Source: Streptomyces sp. Ru72 (GTDB lineage: Bacteria > Actinomycetota > Actinomycetes > Streptomycetales > Streptomycetaceae). Taken from it: a stretch of 64,000 bases of DNA. A model generated the notes under the pieces. It ran no database searches. It saw nothing but the letters and a program-made list of their open reading frames with translations, and was not told the origin of the DNA. Shown here piece after piece: positions 8,399-16,501 of the stretch. The translations under genes were made by a program, and so were the position numbers. The number at the start of each line of letters is the position of its first letter. Within the stretch, counting starts at the first letter, position 1. The stretch spans positions 1-64,000 of the forward strand of contig NZ_PQSR01000012.1 in assembly GCF_002920635.1 (NCBI RefSeq), read 5' to 3'.

Positions 8399-9040
8399 AT
8401 GAGGATCGGGATCGCCGGCACCGGCGCCATGGCGAACGCCCTGGGCGGCCAGTGGGCACGGGTCGGCCACGACGTACTGGTGGGCGGCCGGGACGCGGGC
8501 CGCTCGGCAGCCCTGGCCGAAAGGATCGGCGGACGGGCGGGAAGCCTGCGCGACGTTGTCGAGCACGGTCGGGACGCGGTGCTGCTGGCGGTGCCGTACG
8601 CGGTGGCCGCCGACGTGGTGTCCGGTCTGTCCGACACCCTGGCGGGCCGCACGCTGATCGACTGCACCAACCCGGTCGGCCCGGGCTTCCTCCTGGAGAC
8701 CGCGGGCGGTCCCTCGGCCGCCGAGCGCATCGCCGCAGCCGCCCCCGGCGCACGCGTGGTCAAGGCGTTCAACCTCTGCCATGAGAGCGTGTGGCGGCTG
8801 ACCCCGCCCGTCTTCGACGGCCGTCCCCTGGCGGTTCCGCTGTGCGGCGACGACGCCTCGGCCCTGGAGACGGTACGCCGCCTGGTGCACGACCTCGGCT
8901 GCCGGCCGCTGGACGGCGGGCGGCTGGAGCGGGCGGCCCTGCTGGAGGCGACAGCGGCCTTCCTCATCGGACTGTGGGTGGGCCAGGGGGCGGACGCCCA
9001 GGCGATCGCACCGCCGTTGGAGTACTCGGGGGCCGTGTGA
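8399..9040 (+). CDS. NADPH-dependent F420-reductase-like oxidoreductase
   Basis: A 213-residue Rossmann protein. MRIGIAGTGAMANALGGQWA carries the dinucleotide-binding GxGxMA motif, and VGGRDAGRSAALA the part that prefers NADPH. Further on, DCTNPVGP and VVKAFN are typical of the F420:NADP oxidoreductase-like (NAD(P)-binding) family. ATG 8399 was chosen over GTG 8390 because GGGAG (8386-8390) then has normal spacing. The true substrate is unknown; many of these paralogues are quinone- or stress-linked reductases. Control by the divergent HxlR regulator is inferred from layout only. Confidence 0.8.
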   Translation: MRIGIAGTGAMANALGGQWARVGHDVLVGGRDAGRSAALAERIGGRAGSLRDVVEHGRDAVLLAVPYAVAADVVSGLSDTLAGRTLIDCTNPVGPGFLLETAGGPSAAERIAAAAPGARVVKAFNLCHESVWRLTPPVFDGRPLAVPLCGDDASALETVRRLVHDLGCRPLDGGRLERAALLEATAAFLIGLWVGQGADAQAIAPPLEYSGAV

Positions 9041-9375
9041 GGGGCCGTGCCAACCGGTCCCGGACGGACTGCGACCATGGGACGCATGCGAGAAGGCGGT
9101 GCGATACGGGCAGTCGTGGCGGGGGCGTGCGGTGTGCCGACGATGTCCCTGGCGGCGTGCGCGAGTTCGAATTCGCCTCCGCGGCCGACGGCCGGGCGGA
9201 CCATGCCCTGCCGCGCACCCTCGACCCGAAGCAGCACCCGGTCGTGGTGATGGGCGACGGGACGGAGCTGAACGACTGACGGAGCCTCTGGCCGGGCCTC
9301 CCGCGGAGCCTGTGGCGAGGATGCCGCGCGGATAACCGGTGGTCCCGGCGGGAACAGGCCCGGCACAGTGAGGTC
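9041..9375. other. 335-base gap with a possible lipoprotein-gene remnant
   Basis: No complete gene is convincing. From 9077 a short plus-strand frame reads MGRMREGGAIRAVVAGACG then a hydrophobic MSLAACASS, like a lipoprotein signal peptide. The sense then seems to continue in another frame as DPKQHPVVVMGDGTELND, ending at 9279. This looks like the ends of a decayed small lipoprotein gene. The last 90 bases hold only the ribosome-binding region of the next gene. Confidence 0.3.
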
Positions 9376-10500
9376 ATGGCGACCTCCGAAGCCCGGTTCA
9401 TGCCCGGCCTGAAGCTGTCCGCGATCCTGTACGAGGAGGCCGTGGGGCCGCTCCTGCGCGAGGCCTTCCCGGGACTGCGGTACGCGGCGGCGCGGATCGG
9501 CAGTGGTTCCGAGGTGCTGGGTTTCGACACGCCCCGCTCGGCGGATCACGAATGGGGACCCCGGCTGGAGCTCTTCCTCACGGCCGAGGACCGCGCCCGG
9601 CACGGCGACGACATCCGCCGCCTTCTGTCCGAACGGCTGCCCAAGCAACTGCGTGGCTGGCCCACCCACTTCCAGGAGAGCGACGACCCGCTGGACCCGG
9701 TCGGACGTATGCGGCCGACCGACGGGCCGGTCAACCACCGTGTCGACGTGCACGACGTGGAAGGGTGGCTGGCAGAGCGGCTCGGGCTGCGCTCGGGCGA
9801 CACGGAACCGAGCGTGCGCGCCTGGCTGGCGATGCCCCAGCAACGGCTCGCCGAGACCACCGGCGGCGCGGTGTTCCACGACGGGCCCGGCACCCTGACC
9901 GCCGCCCGGCGCCGGCTGGCCTGGTACCCGGAGCAGGTGTGGCGGTACCTGCTGGCGTGCCAGTGGCAGCGCATCTCGCAGGAAGAGGCGTTCGTGGGAC
10001 GCTGCGCGGAGGTCGGCGACGACATCGGCTCCGCCGTCACGGCCGCCCGCCTCGTACGGGACCTGATGCGGCTGTGCCTGCTGCTGGAGCGCCGGTACGC
10101 CCCTTACGGCAAATGGCTCGGCAGCGCGTTCGCCCGGCTGCCGGTGGCGGCGTCGCTCGCTCCGTCACTGCGCGGTGCGCTCGCGGCGACGGACCACCCG
10201 GACCGGGAAGGGCACCTGTGCGACGCGTACGAAGCGGTCGCTTCCCTGCAGAACGCCTCCGGACTGGCCACCCCGGTGGACCCGAGGCCCCGCCCCTACC
10301 ACGCGCGCCCGTTCCTCGTCCTGCACGCCGAGCGCTTCGCACAGGCCCTGGCCCGCACGGTCACGGACCCCTGTCTTCGCGGCCTGCCCCTGGTCGGAGG
10401 CGTGGACCAGTGGGCGGACAGCACCGACCTGCTCAGCCGTCCCGACCTCATCGGTGCGCTGTGGCACGCCGCAGGCCCTGACACGCAGGTCAGCCGGTGA
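9376..10500 (+). CDS. DUF4037 (nucleotidyltransferase-like) protein
   Basis: A 374-residue cytoplasmic protein. The N-terminal part (LYEEAVGPLLREAFPG, AARIGSGSEVLGFDT, DHEWGPRLELFLT) has the GSGSE-then-D-HEW-P-LE-L pattern of DUF4037, a degenerate nucleotidyltransferase-like fold also seen near aminoglycoside-resistance-type enzymes. The rest is helical, including YPEQVWRYLLACQWQRISQEE and the region around PYHARPFLVLHAERFA. No signal peptide or membrane segment is visible. No partner genes are adjacent and the family has no settled role, so no function is assigned. Confidence 0.75.
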   Translation: MATSEARFMPGLKLSAILYEEAVGPLLREAFPGLRYAAARIGSGSEVLGFDTPRSADHEWGPRLELFLTAEDRARHGDDIRRLLSERLPKQLRGWPTHFQESDDPLDPVGRMRPTDGPVNHRVDVHDVEGWLAERLGLRSGDTEPSVRAWLAMPQQRLAETTGGAVFHDGPGTLTAARRRLAWYPEQVWRYLLACQWQRISQEEAFVGRCAEVGDDIGSAVTAARLVRDLMRLCLLLERRYAPYGKWLGSAFARLPVAASLAPSLRGALAATDHPDREGHLCDAYEAVASLQNASGLATPVDPRPRPYHARPFLVLHAERFAQALARTVTDPCLRGLPLVGGVDQWADSTDLLSRPDLIGALWHAAGPDTQVSR

Positions 10501-10775
10501 CCCCACACCCGCAGGCCACCGGCTGACCACCGCTTGTGTGCCAGGCTCGGTCAGGACGCTGTCGCCCGTGTCGAGATCGCAGATCCAATGACTCACCCCC
10601 ACGTTCGGCGGGCTCCTGCCCCAGGACTTCGGGACCTTCGCCAGGTCCCGTGCGGTCCTGCCCGGAGGCCGCTCGGCGGCCGAGCCGCTGAAGCCGCAAA
10701 GCCTCCGCGACGCCTCGGAGGAGGCGACGTCATCGGAGGCCGATCACAACCTGCGTTCCTCGCAGGCCCTGCCGT
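10501..10775. other. Gap, no clear gene
   Basis: 275 bases between the DUF4037 gene and the convergent lipoprotein gene. On the minus strand a frame reads protein-like sequence (for example KSWGRSPPNVGVSHWICDLD) without a convincing start and runs into the DUF4037 gene. It may be a decayed coding fragment, but I do not recognise it. Confidence 0.25.
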
Positions 10776-11474
10776 TCACCCGGTCGCAGAGGAAGAGCCA
10801 CCGAGCGAGTCGATCTGCCGTTGCAGCACGGCCTCCGCAGCCGCCTTGTCCGCGGTGGCGTCGGTGAATCGGCTGATCCGGACGAAGACGTCGCCCCGGA
10901 CCGCGGCGACTTCCACCCGGACGTTGCCCAGACTGTCCGGTTTCTCGGCGACCGAGCCCTCCCCCTGCACGGCCGAGTCGGTGAAGGTTGCAAGCGAGTT
11001 CTGCTTCCAGCTCGCGGTGAGGTCGGCGTACATGCTCCGGGCGCCCCGCGTGGAGCGGAACTGCACCATGAACACCTCGGTCTGGCTGCCGTCGTCACCG
11101 AACCAGCCTCGGCGCGCCGCTGTGACGAAGCCCCGCTGGGTTGCCCTTGCCTTCTCGTACGCCCGCGCGTCCGGGCGGTAGAAGTTGTCGACGAAGCCGG
11201 TCAGGTCGAACACCCCCGTCGGGGTCCTGGTCCACGTCTGAGCACCGGCCGGCAGCGGGAGCACCCTGGCCAGCAGCTGTGCTCCGACGCCGGTCGCCGA
11301 CCCGGATGGAGAGGCAGATGGTGAGGTGGACGAGGCCGTGGACGGTCTCGTGGCGCTCGGCTTGGGCTCGTCGTGGCCCGCCGTGACGGTCTGGTGCGTC
11401 GTACAGCCCGCCAGTGTCATGGCGATGGCCAGGAACGTGAAGGATGTGACCTTCACACGTGAATGTTTCACCAC
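10776..11474 (-). CDS. Predicted lipoprotein of unknown function
   Basis: 232 residues. The N-terminus MVKHSRVKVTSFTFLAIAMT leads to a lipobox LAGC with Cys24, followed by a low-complexity Thr/Ser/Pro linker (about 30-62) as expected for a surface-tethered Streptomyces lipoprotein. A compact domain follows, from about residue 64 (GAQLLARVLPLPAGAQTW to QRQIDSLGG). I do not recognise the domain. The start is one of two adjacent GTG codons at 11474 and 11471. The gene is transcribed in the same direction as the upstream tRNA-His but is separated from it by that gene's terminator. Confidence 0.75.
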   Translation of the reverse strand: MVKHSRVKVTSFTFLAIAMTLAGCTTHQTVTAGHDEPKPSATRPSTASSTSPSASPSGSATGVGAQLLARVLPLPAGAQTWTRTPTGVFDLTGFVDNFYRPDARAYEKARATQRGFVTAARRGWFGDDGSQTEVFMVQFRSTRGARSMYADLTASWKQNSLATFTDSAVQGEGSVAEKPDSLGNVRVEVAAVRGDVFVRISRFTDATADKAAAEAVLQRQIDSLGGSSSATG

Positions 11475-11636
11475 CGCATGATCATGTCGGATCGCAGATG
11501 GGCGGTCCAGTGTGATTCAGAGCACAAGAGACTGGCTCGATGCCGGGTGGCGGGCGGCTGTCAGCCGGCCGAAGTCGGGGACGGTTCCTCGGGCGCCCGG
11601 TGGTCAGGTCACTGGAGGAGCCGCCGGAAGAACAGA

Positions 11637-11675
11637 AGAGGCCGACAACCTCGTTACCGAAGGTTGTCGGCCTCT
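11637..11675 (-). terminator. Terminator of the tRNA-His gene
   Basis: A perfect 15-base-pair stem (arms 11637-11651 and 11661-11675, AGAGGCCGACAACCT and its complement) around a 9-base loop, beginning 8 bases after the tRNA 3' end, followed by a T-rich stretch in the direction of transcription. Confidence 0.85.
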
Positions 11676-11682
11676 GACTGAG

Positions 11683-11756
11683 GGTGAGTGACGGGACTCG
11701 AACCCGCGACATCCTGGACCACAACCAGGTGCTCTACCAGCTGAGCTACACCCACC
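11683..11756 (-). tRNA. tRNA-His (anticodon GTG)
   Basis: The minus strand folds into a cloverleaf. The acceptor GTGGGTG pairs with CACTCAC. The D-arm is GCTCAGCTGGTAGAGC, the anticodon stem-loop is CCTGGTTGTGGTCCAGG with GTG, and the T-arm carries GGTTCGAGTCC. The extra 5' G opposite C73, the hallmark of tRNA-His, is present (G at 11756, C at 11683). CCA is not encoded. No integrase or attachment-site duplication is seen near its 3' end. Confidence 0.97.
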
Positions 11757-11883
11757 ATGACCGGTGTTTTCGCAGTGGTTTCCCCCACCGGCCGAGAAAA
11801 AGTGTACAGGGTCCGAAGGGGTGCTCGCGCCAGCGTTTCCCCGGGCGTCGGGCGTGGCGCCCCGTCGGGCCCCGTCGAGGCCG

Positions 11884-12486
11884 CTACCGAGCGGGCAGCA
11901 CGTGCTTGGCCGCGATCGCGCGCGCCGTGTCGGAGTCGGGGCCCGGCTGCGGTACGAAGATCGCCTCCCGGTAGTAGCGCAGCTCGGCGATCGACTCTCG
12001 GATGTCGGCCAGCGCCCGGTGGTTGCCGTTCTTCTCCGGACTGTTGAAGTACGCCCGCGGGTACCAGCGCCGGGCCAGCTCCTTGATCGAGCTGACGTCC
12101 ACGATCCGGTAGTGCAGGTAGTCCTCCAGCGTCGGCATGTCGCGGGACAGGAAGCCGCGGTCCGTGCCGACGGAGTTGCCGCACAGGGGCGCCTTGCCAG
12201 GTTCCTTGACCCACTCCCGTACGTAGGTCAGGACCTGCTCCTCGGCGTCGGCGAGCGTCGTGCCCGCCGCCAGCTCGTCGAGCAGTCCCGAGGCGGTGTG
12301 CATCTGACGCACCACCTCCGGCATCGTCTCCAGTGCCGCGTCCGGCGGCCGGATCACGATGTCCACCCCCTCGCCGAGTACGTTCAGCTCGGAGTCGGTG
12401 ACCAGCGCGGCCACCTCGATGAGCGCGTCGTCGGACAGCGAGAGGCCGGTCATCTCGCAGTCGATCCACACCATGCGATCGTTCAT
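11884..12486 (-). CDS. orn: Oligoribonuclease
   Basis: A 200-residue DEDDh 3'-5' exoribonuclease that degrades 2-5-nucleotide RNAs and pGpG from c-di-GMP turnover. The catalytic Asp and Glu lie in WIDCEMTGL (about 7-15). Later motifs include the Asp in [12 protein letters not shown] and the His/Asp in [13 protein letters not shown], all conserved, and the length is normal. The start is ATG 12486. It lies directly downstream of adpA in the same direction, as in S. coelicolor (ornA next to adpA), where loss of ornA is reported to slow growth and aerial mycelium formation. Strong hairpins separate it from adpA, so it probably has its own promoter. Confidence 0.96.
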   Translation of the reverse strand: MNDRMVWIDCEMTGLSLSDDALIEVAALVTDSELNVLGEGVDIVIRPPDAALETMPEVVRQMHTASGLLDELAAGTTLADAEEQVLTYVREWVKEPGKAPLCGNSVGTDRGFLSRDMPTLEDYLHYRIVDVSSIKELARRWYPRAYFNSPEKNGNHRALADIRESIAELRYYREAIFVPQPGPDSDTARAIAAKHVLPAR

Positions 12487-12521
12487 GTGTCCCACCTTAT
12501 GGCCCGGGCGTGGCATGCGGA

Positions 12522-12600
12522 CCGCCCGTGCATGTGACCTGTGCACGGGCGGATACGGCGACGGGCGGGACCGGGGTCGTGCGACCCCCGTCCCGCCCGT
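12522..12600 (-). terminator. Two hairpins downstream of adpA, one very strong
   Basis: The distal hairpin has 11-base-pair arms at 12522-12532 and 12542-12552 (CCGCCCGTGCA type). The proximal one has 19-base arms at 12561-12579 and 12582-12600 with a single mismatch and a two-base loop. Both sit between adpA and orn and should end adpA transcription. Neither has a long U tract, which is usual for Streptomyces terminators. Confidence 0.75.
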
Positions 12601-12647
12601 CCTCACCGGTGGGCCGGTGCTGCCGGTGCGCCGGCACGGCGGTGGTG

Positions 12648-13883
12648 CTACGGCGCGCTGCGCTGCCCCGGCACGCCCGGGCGGCCCGCCGCGTACAGCT
12701 CGGGCACGTGCTTGCCCGAGTGGTCCGTGGACAGGGGCGCCGAGGGGCCGATCCCGTTCGTCGCGGCCGTCCGGCGGGTCTGCATCGGGACCGGGGCGGA
12801 CTCGGCCGCGGCCTGCGACGCCGGCGGGCCGCCGGAGCTCTCGGCGTCCGCCTGCCGGTCGCTCTGCGGGCGACGCGCCCGGTAGGCGGCACGGTAGGCC
12901 GCGGGCGACGAGCCGAGCTGGCGCCGGAAGTGGCCGCGCAGCGCGACCGGCGAGCGGAAGCCGCAGCGTCCGGCGACCTCGTCGACCGAGTAGTCGGAGG
13001 TCTCCAGCAGTCGTTGCGCCTGCAGCACCCGCTGGGTGATCAGCCACTGCAGCGGCGCGCTGCCGGTCAGCGAGCGGAAGCGCCGGTCGAACGTCCGCCG
13101 GCTCATGTACGCGCGCGCCGCCAGCGTCTCCACGTCGAACTGTTCGTGGAGGTGCTCCAGCGCCCAGGCGACGACCTCCGCGAGCGGGTCGGCGCCGATC
13201 TCCTCGGGTAAAGACCGGTCGAGATAGCGCTCCTGGCCTCCGCTGCGGCGCGGCGGGACGACCAGGCGCCGGGCGAGCGCGCCCGCCGCCTCGTTGCCGT
13301 GGTCCGTGCGCACGATGTGGAGGCACAGGTCGATGCCGGCGGCCGTACCGGCCGACGTCAGGACGTCCCCGTCGTCCACGAACAGCTCGCGCGGGTCGAC
13401 GTGCACCGACGGATAGCGCTTGGCCAGCGTCGGTGCGTACATCCAGTGGGTGGTGGCCGGCCGCCCGTCCAGCAGCCCGGCGGCGGCCAGTACGAAGGCG
13501 CCGGTGCACAGCCCCACGATGCGGGCGCCCTCCTCGTGCGCCCGGCGCAGTGCGTCGAGCGCCTCCTCCGGCGGCGGAGAGGTGATCGACCTCCAGGCCG
13601 GCACCACGACGGTGCCCGCCCGCGAGATCGCCTCAAGGCCGTACGGCGCGGTGAGTTCCAGGCCCCCTGTGGTCCGCAGCGGGCCTTCCTCGCCGGCCGC
13701 CACCAGCAGGCGGTAGCGCGGCACTCCGGCGTCCTGGCGGTCAATCCCGAACACCGACAGTGGAATGGAACTCTCGAAGATGGGGCCGCCGCTGAACAGC
13801 AGCACCGCGACGATCTCCTTGCGGCGTCGCCCCGACAGCTTCCGGGCCGCGGCGTCCGGCGCGGCAGTTGCGTCGTGGCTCAT
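12648..13883 (-). CDS. adpA: AdpA, AraC-family master regulator of differentiation, with a TTA codon
   Basis: A 411-residue protein. The N-terminal DJ-1/PfpI-like dimerisation domain covers about 27-195 ([37 protein letters not shown]). The AraC DNA-binding domain covers about 235-335 ([39 protein letters not shown]). The sequence is close to what I know of AdpA/BldH, which switches on aerial growth and secondary metabolism. The linker codon 225 (complement of 13209-13211, in RSLPEE) is TTA, the rare leucine codon read by bldA tRNA, in the position known for adpA orthologues. The C-terminal 70 residues are low-complexity. A long untranslated leader lies upstream and orn downstream. Confidence 0.97.
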   Translation of the reverse strand: MSHDATAAPDAAARKLSGRRRKEIVAVLLFSGGPIFESSIPLSVFGIDRQDAGVPRYRLLVAAGEEGPLRTTGGLELTAPYGLEAISRAGTVVVPAWRSITSPPPEEALDALRRAHEEGARIVGLCTGAFVLAAAGLLDGRPATTHWMYAPTLAKRYPSVHVDPRELFVDDGDVLTSAGTAAGIDLCLHIVRTDHGNEAAGALARRLVVPPRRSGGQERYLDRSLPEEIGADPLAEVVAWALEHLHEQFDVETLAARAYMSRRTFDRRFRSLTGSAPLQWLITQRVLQAQRLLETSDYSVDEVAGRCGFRSPVALRGHFRRQLGSSPAAYRAAYRARRPQSDRQADAESSGGPPASQAAAESAPVPMQTRRTAATNGIGPSAPLSTDHSGKHVPELYAAGRPGVPGQRSAP

Positions 13884-14260
13884 CCTGCTAAGCCCCCCTC
13901 GGTGGTCGCGGCTCCTCGGTTGTGTCGCTCCTGCACGTTTCCCCTCGGTCCTGCACGAGTCCCCCGCCGTAGACAGTCATGATCGAATCTACTGTGTCGC
14001 GCGGTGCCGGCGTGACCAGTTCACCATCCGGCACATTGTCGACATGGCAACTTGGCGTGAAGCATTCGATCACGAAGGGTTGCACTCGTGGAGCGTGCAG
14101 GGAAGTGCGCCTCGTCCCGGTGGCCAATCCCCGTAGGGTGCGCGCGTCGCCCGGGGCCCTTTCCGCGCAGGTCGAACGGGGGGTGAGGGGCCGCTCGACG
14201 ATGTAATGCACGGGATTGAGAAGTTGGCTGAAAAGATACGGGCGCGTGCGCGGAAACCGG
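13884..14260 (-). promoter_or_regulatory. adpA upstream regulatory region
   Basis: 377 bases without a gene. adpA orthologues have long, heavily regulated upstream regions bound by AdpA itself, BldD and gamma-butyrolactone receptors. TGGCGTGAAG at 14053-14062 matches the AdpA consensus TGGCSNGWWY at nine of ten positions, a candidate autoregulatory site. I saw no clear ARE palindrome. Promoter positions are not assignable by eye. Confidence 0.5.
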
Positions 14261-14767
14261 TCAGTCGACCGGAGTGTGTCCACCACTGTGACGTCCGCCT
14301 CTGTGCGCCCCCGTTCCGGTCCGGCTGTGGCGTCCGCGATGCGGGGCGATCTCCTCGGCCCGCAGGCGCGCGGCACCCCGCTCCGACTGCCGCAGGAGGG
14401 TGCGGCAGGCCGCGGTGACGGCGACGAGGCCGAGAGCGGTGCTGATGGCGGCGGCGAGGGAGATGCCGTAACAGACGAGGACGACGGGGACGAGGACGCA
14501 GCAGAAGGCGGCCCAGCGGATCACGTCGCTCGCGGTGTCCGGCGCGGGGCGGTTCCGGGGTGCGGTGCGGGGTGCGGGCACGGGGTGCTCCCTGGGGCGG
14601 GGGTTCGCCCGGTTCAACGCGGGTCCGTCCCGTCGGTCACTGCGGCGCTCAGCGGTCGCAGCGGCCACGCAGACACGCGGCGCCCCTGAGGGAACGCCGT
14701 GCGAAACGCCGTGCGAACCGCCTGTACGGGCCAGCAACCATTGCGTTACGGGCGTTCCCTCGTGCAT
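14261..14767 (-). CDS. Putative small membrane protein upstream of adpA
   Basis: 168 residues from ATG 14767. The only clear structure is a hydrophobic stretch of about 45 residues (VIRWAAFCCVLVPVVLVCYG then ISLAAAISTALGLVAVTA), probably two membrane helices, followed by RTLLRQSERGAARLRAEE and a basic His/Gly-rich tail. The N-terminal 85 residues are basic and disordered, and a shorter start at a GTG in front of IRWAAF is possible. It lies in the same direction as adpA. No domain is recognised; confidence that it is a gene comes from the hydrophobic core and codon usage. Confidence 0.5.
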   Translation of the reverse strand: MHEGTPVTQWLLARTGGSHGVSHGVPSGAPRVCVAAATAERRSDRRDGPALNRANPRPREHPVPAPRTAPRNRPAPDTASDVIRWAAFCCVLVPVVLVCYGISLAAAISTALGLVAVTAACRTLLRQSERGAARLRAEEIAPHRGRHSRTGTGAHRGGRHSGGHTPVD

Positions 14768-14919
14768 GCTCCCTGGAACCCTGTGCACCCTGCGCGGGAT
14801 CTGGGCCAAGGAGGCGTGCCGCCGTACCCTTGAGGGTATGGGGACGGGAAGACGATTCCCGGACACAGGTCCGCCGCACACCGTCGTCCCCGACAAAGGA
14901 TCACATCGCCGAGACAGCC

Positions 14920-15447
14920 ATGGCCGGTCACGAATTCTCCGAACCCGCGGACCGCAAGCGGCCGGTCGCCGACCCGACGGCGACCGATCCCCTGGCGGCG
15001 GAAGAGCCACGCCCTTCATGCGATCCCGCGTTCAAGCACGGCGTTGTCGTCGGCTTCGACGGCTCCACCTCCAGCGAGCGCGCCCTCGCGTACGCGATCG
15101 GCATGGCGTACCGCTCGGGGTCGGGCCTGATCATCGTCCATGTCGCCAATCGGCTGCCCACCACGGTGTGGGCGGGCTGCGAGCCGCCGGTCTTCGTGGA
15201 CGTGCCGGACCACCGTACGGAGGTTCTGGGGCTGGAGCTGGCCTGTGCGGATCATCTCGCCGACGTGCCCTGGATCCTGGTCGAGCGCGGCGGCGACATC
15301 TGCCACGAACTCGAAGAGGTGGGCCGGGAGTACGAGGCGGACGCGATCGTCGTCGGCTCCACGCACGGCATCGTCGGCCGCATCTTCGGTTCGGTCGCAG
15401 GCCGCCTCGCCAAGCGCGCCCAGCGCCCGGTGATCGTCATCCCCTGA
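14920..15447 (+). CDS. Universal stress protein (UspA fold)
   Basis: 175 residues with a single Usp domain from about residue 39. VVVGFDGSTSSERALAYAI is strand 1 with the first loop, and VGSTHGIVGRIFGSVAGRLA followed by KRAQRPVIVIP is the end of the fold, where the ATP-binding pattern G-x2-G-x9-G(S/T) is partly kept (GSTHGIVGRIFGSVAGRL). The N-terminal 38 residues are charged and disordered. It probably belongs to the stress and dormancy response, but no ligand can be assigned. The start is ATG 14920. It is transcribed away from adpA. Confidence 0.87.
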   Translation: MAGHEFSEPADRKRPVADPTATDPLAAEEPRPSCDPAFKHGVVVGFDGSTSSERALAYAIGMAYRSGSGLIIVHVANRLPTTVWAGCEPPVFVDVPDHRTEVLGLELACADHLADVPWILVERGGDICHELEEVGREYEADAIVVGSTHGIVGRIFGSVAGRLAKRAQRPVIVIP

Positions 15448-15770
15448 GTCGCCGCCCGGCGTGTGCTGACCGGCTCGGCTGCCGGTGTGCCCCTGCGGAG
15501 TGTGCGCCGCCCGCGGGCGTACGCGGTTGCTGACGCCGTTCCCCGTCCCCTGGAGGGGCGCGATTTACAGCCACCGCGCGCCCTCGGCGCGCACCCGAGC
15601 CGTTGTGATTCCGCAACTTCCCGTTGGCCCAGGTGAGATGCGCCGTGGGTACGGGCAACTCCCTTTCCGCGCCCCCTGAATTCTTTCGCGTCCAGAGGTG
15701 TTTGTGCCCTTGTGAAGGGCATATATCGGTCACCGCGCACCGTACACGCAGGATAAGAAGGGAGCCCGCC
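15448..15770. other. 323-base gap with a small inverted repeat before the transporter gene
   Basis: No gene found. TGCCCTTGTGAAGGGCA at 15705-15721 is a perfect 7-base inverted repeat with a 3-base centre, 50 bases before the next start codon, so it could be an operator. The rest is GC-rich without recognisable structure. Confidence 0.4.
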
Positions 15771-16337
15771 GTGGACAACGACGTCTCTGCGGGAGGCACC
15801 ACCACCATCGTCGGCCGGCTGGCGCTCGGCGTCACGCTGCTGGCCTTCGGGCTCGGATCCACCAAGGTCATCGACGGCGTGACGACGGCCGACGCCGTGT
15901 CACTGGCCCACTATGTCGGCGGAGTGGCCCTGTTCGTCGCCGGCCTGCTCGCCCTCCGCGACCGTGACACCGCTAGGGGCACCGCCTTCTCGGCGCTCGG
16001 CGCCCTGTGGTTCACCTGGGCCGTCACGGCCGGCAACCAGATGTCCGACCACGCCGCCGGACTCTTCCTCCTGCTGTTCGCCCTGGTCACCCTGAGCCTG
16101 GCGCTCGGAGCGGCCGGCGGCCTGCTCGACCAGGGCACCTACGGGCTGTTCTTCGTCTCGCTGCTGCTGCTCGCCATCGGCCGCCTCGCCGGCAACGACG
16201 CGCTCGGCAAGGCCGGCGGCTGGTTCGCCGTGGCGGCGGGAGCGGTGGCCTGGTACGCGGCGACCGCGGCCCTCGCCCACTGGCCCACGACCCTTCCGCG
16301 ACGCGCTGCCGGCCGGGGGGTGACGGCCGCCGGCTGA
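15771..16337 (+). CDS. GPR1/FUN34/YaaH-like acetate/succinate transporter family protein
   Basis: 188 residues with six hydrophobic helices, the size and layout of the SatP/YaaH acetate-succinate transporters. Helix pattern and segments such as HAAGLFLLLFALVTLSLALG and NDALGKAGGWFAVAAGAVAW fit the family. The canonical N-terminal NPAPLGL motif is replaced by VGRLALGVTLLAFGLG, so transport of acetate is uncertain. The start is GTG 15771 behind AAGAAGGGAG. It is a single-gene unit between the stress protein and glmS, ending at a shared terminator. Confidence 0.7.
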   Translation: MDNDVSAGGTTTIVGRLALGVTLLAFGLGSTKVIDGVTTADAVSLAHYVGGVALFVAGLLALRDRDTARGTAFSALGALWFTWAVTAGNQMSDHAAGLFLLLFALVTLSLALGAAGGLLDQGTYGLFFVSLLLLAIGRLAGNDALGKAGGWFAVAAGAVAWYAATAALAHWPTTLPRRAAGRGVTAAG

Positions 16338-16355
16338 GGCAGCGACCGGCCGGGA

Positions 16356-16400
16356 TGGGGGTCCCCCCTGTTCGAGCGAAGTCGAGAACTTGGGGGAGGG
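16356..16400. repeat. Streptomyces palindromic intergenic repeat
   Basis: TGGGGGTCCCCCC, a TTCGAGCGAAGTCGAGA core and TTGGGGGAGGG. It is the same element as the one built into cebE at 5852-5893. Here it sits in the usual place, just after a stop codon, and its ends can form a hairpin that may help termination. Confidence 0.75.
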
Positions 16401-16421
16401 CGGCCCCGGCCTTCCGAAAGA

Positions 16422-16456
16422 GCAACCCCCTGTGGTGGTGGCACACAGGGGGTTGC
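16422..16456. terminator. Bidirectional terminator between the transporter gene and glmS
   Basis: A perfect 13-base-pair stem (GCAACCCCCTGTG at 16422-16434 with 16444-16456) and a 9-base loop, lying between two convergent genes and 45 bases past the glmS stop. Confidence 0.85.
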
Positions 16457-16501
16457 CGACGTCCGAACCCGCCAGACCGCGGCGCAGTCGGCCGGTGCGG
16501 A

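Noticed and set aside
11683..11756. tRNA-His as an integration (att) site of a mobile element
   Set aside because: No integrase, excisionase or duplicated tRNA 3' end was found within the window; the neighbours are syntenic core genes.
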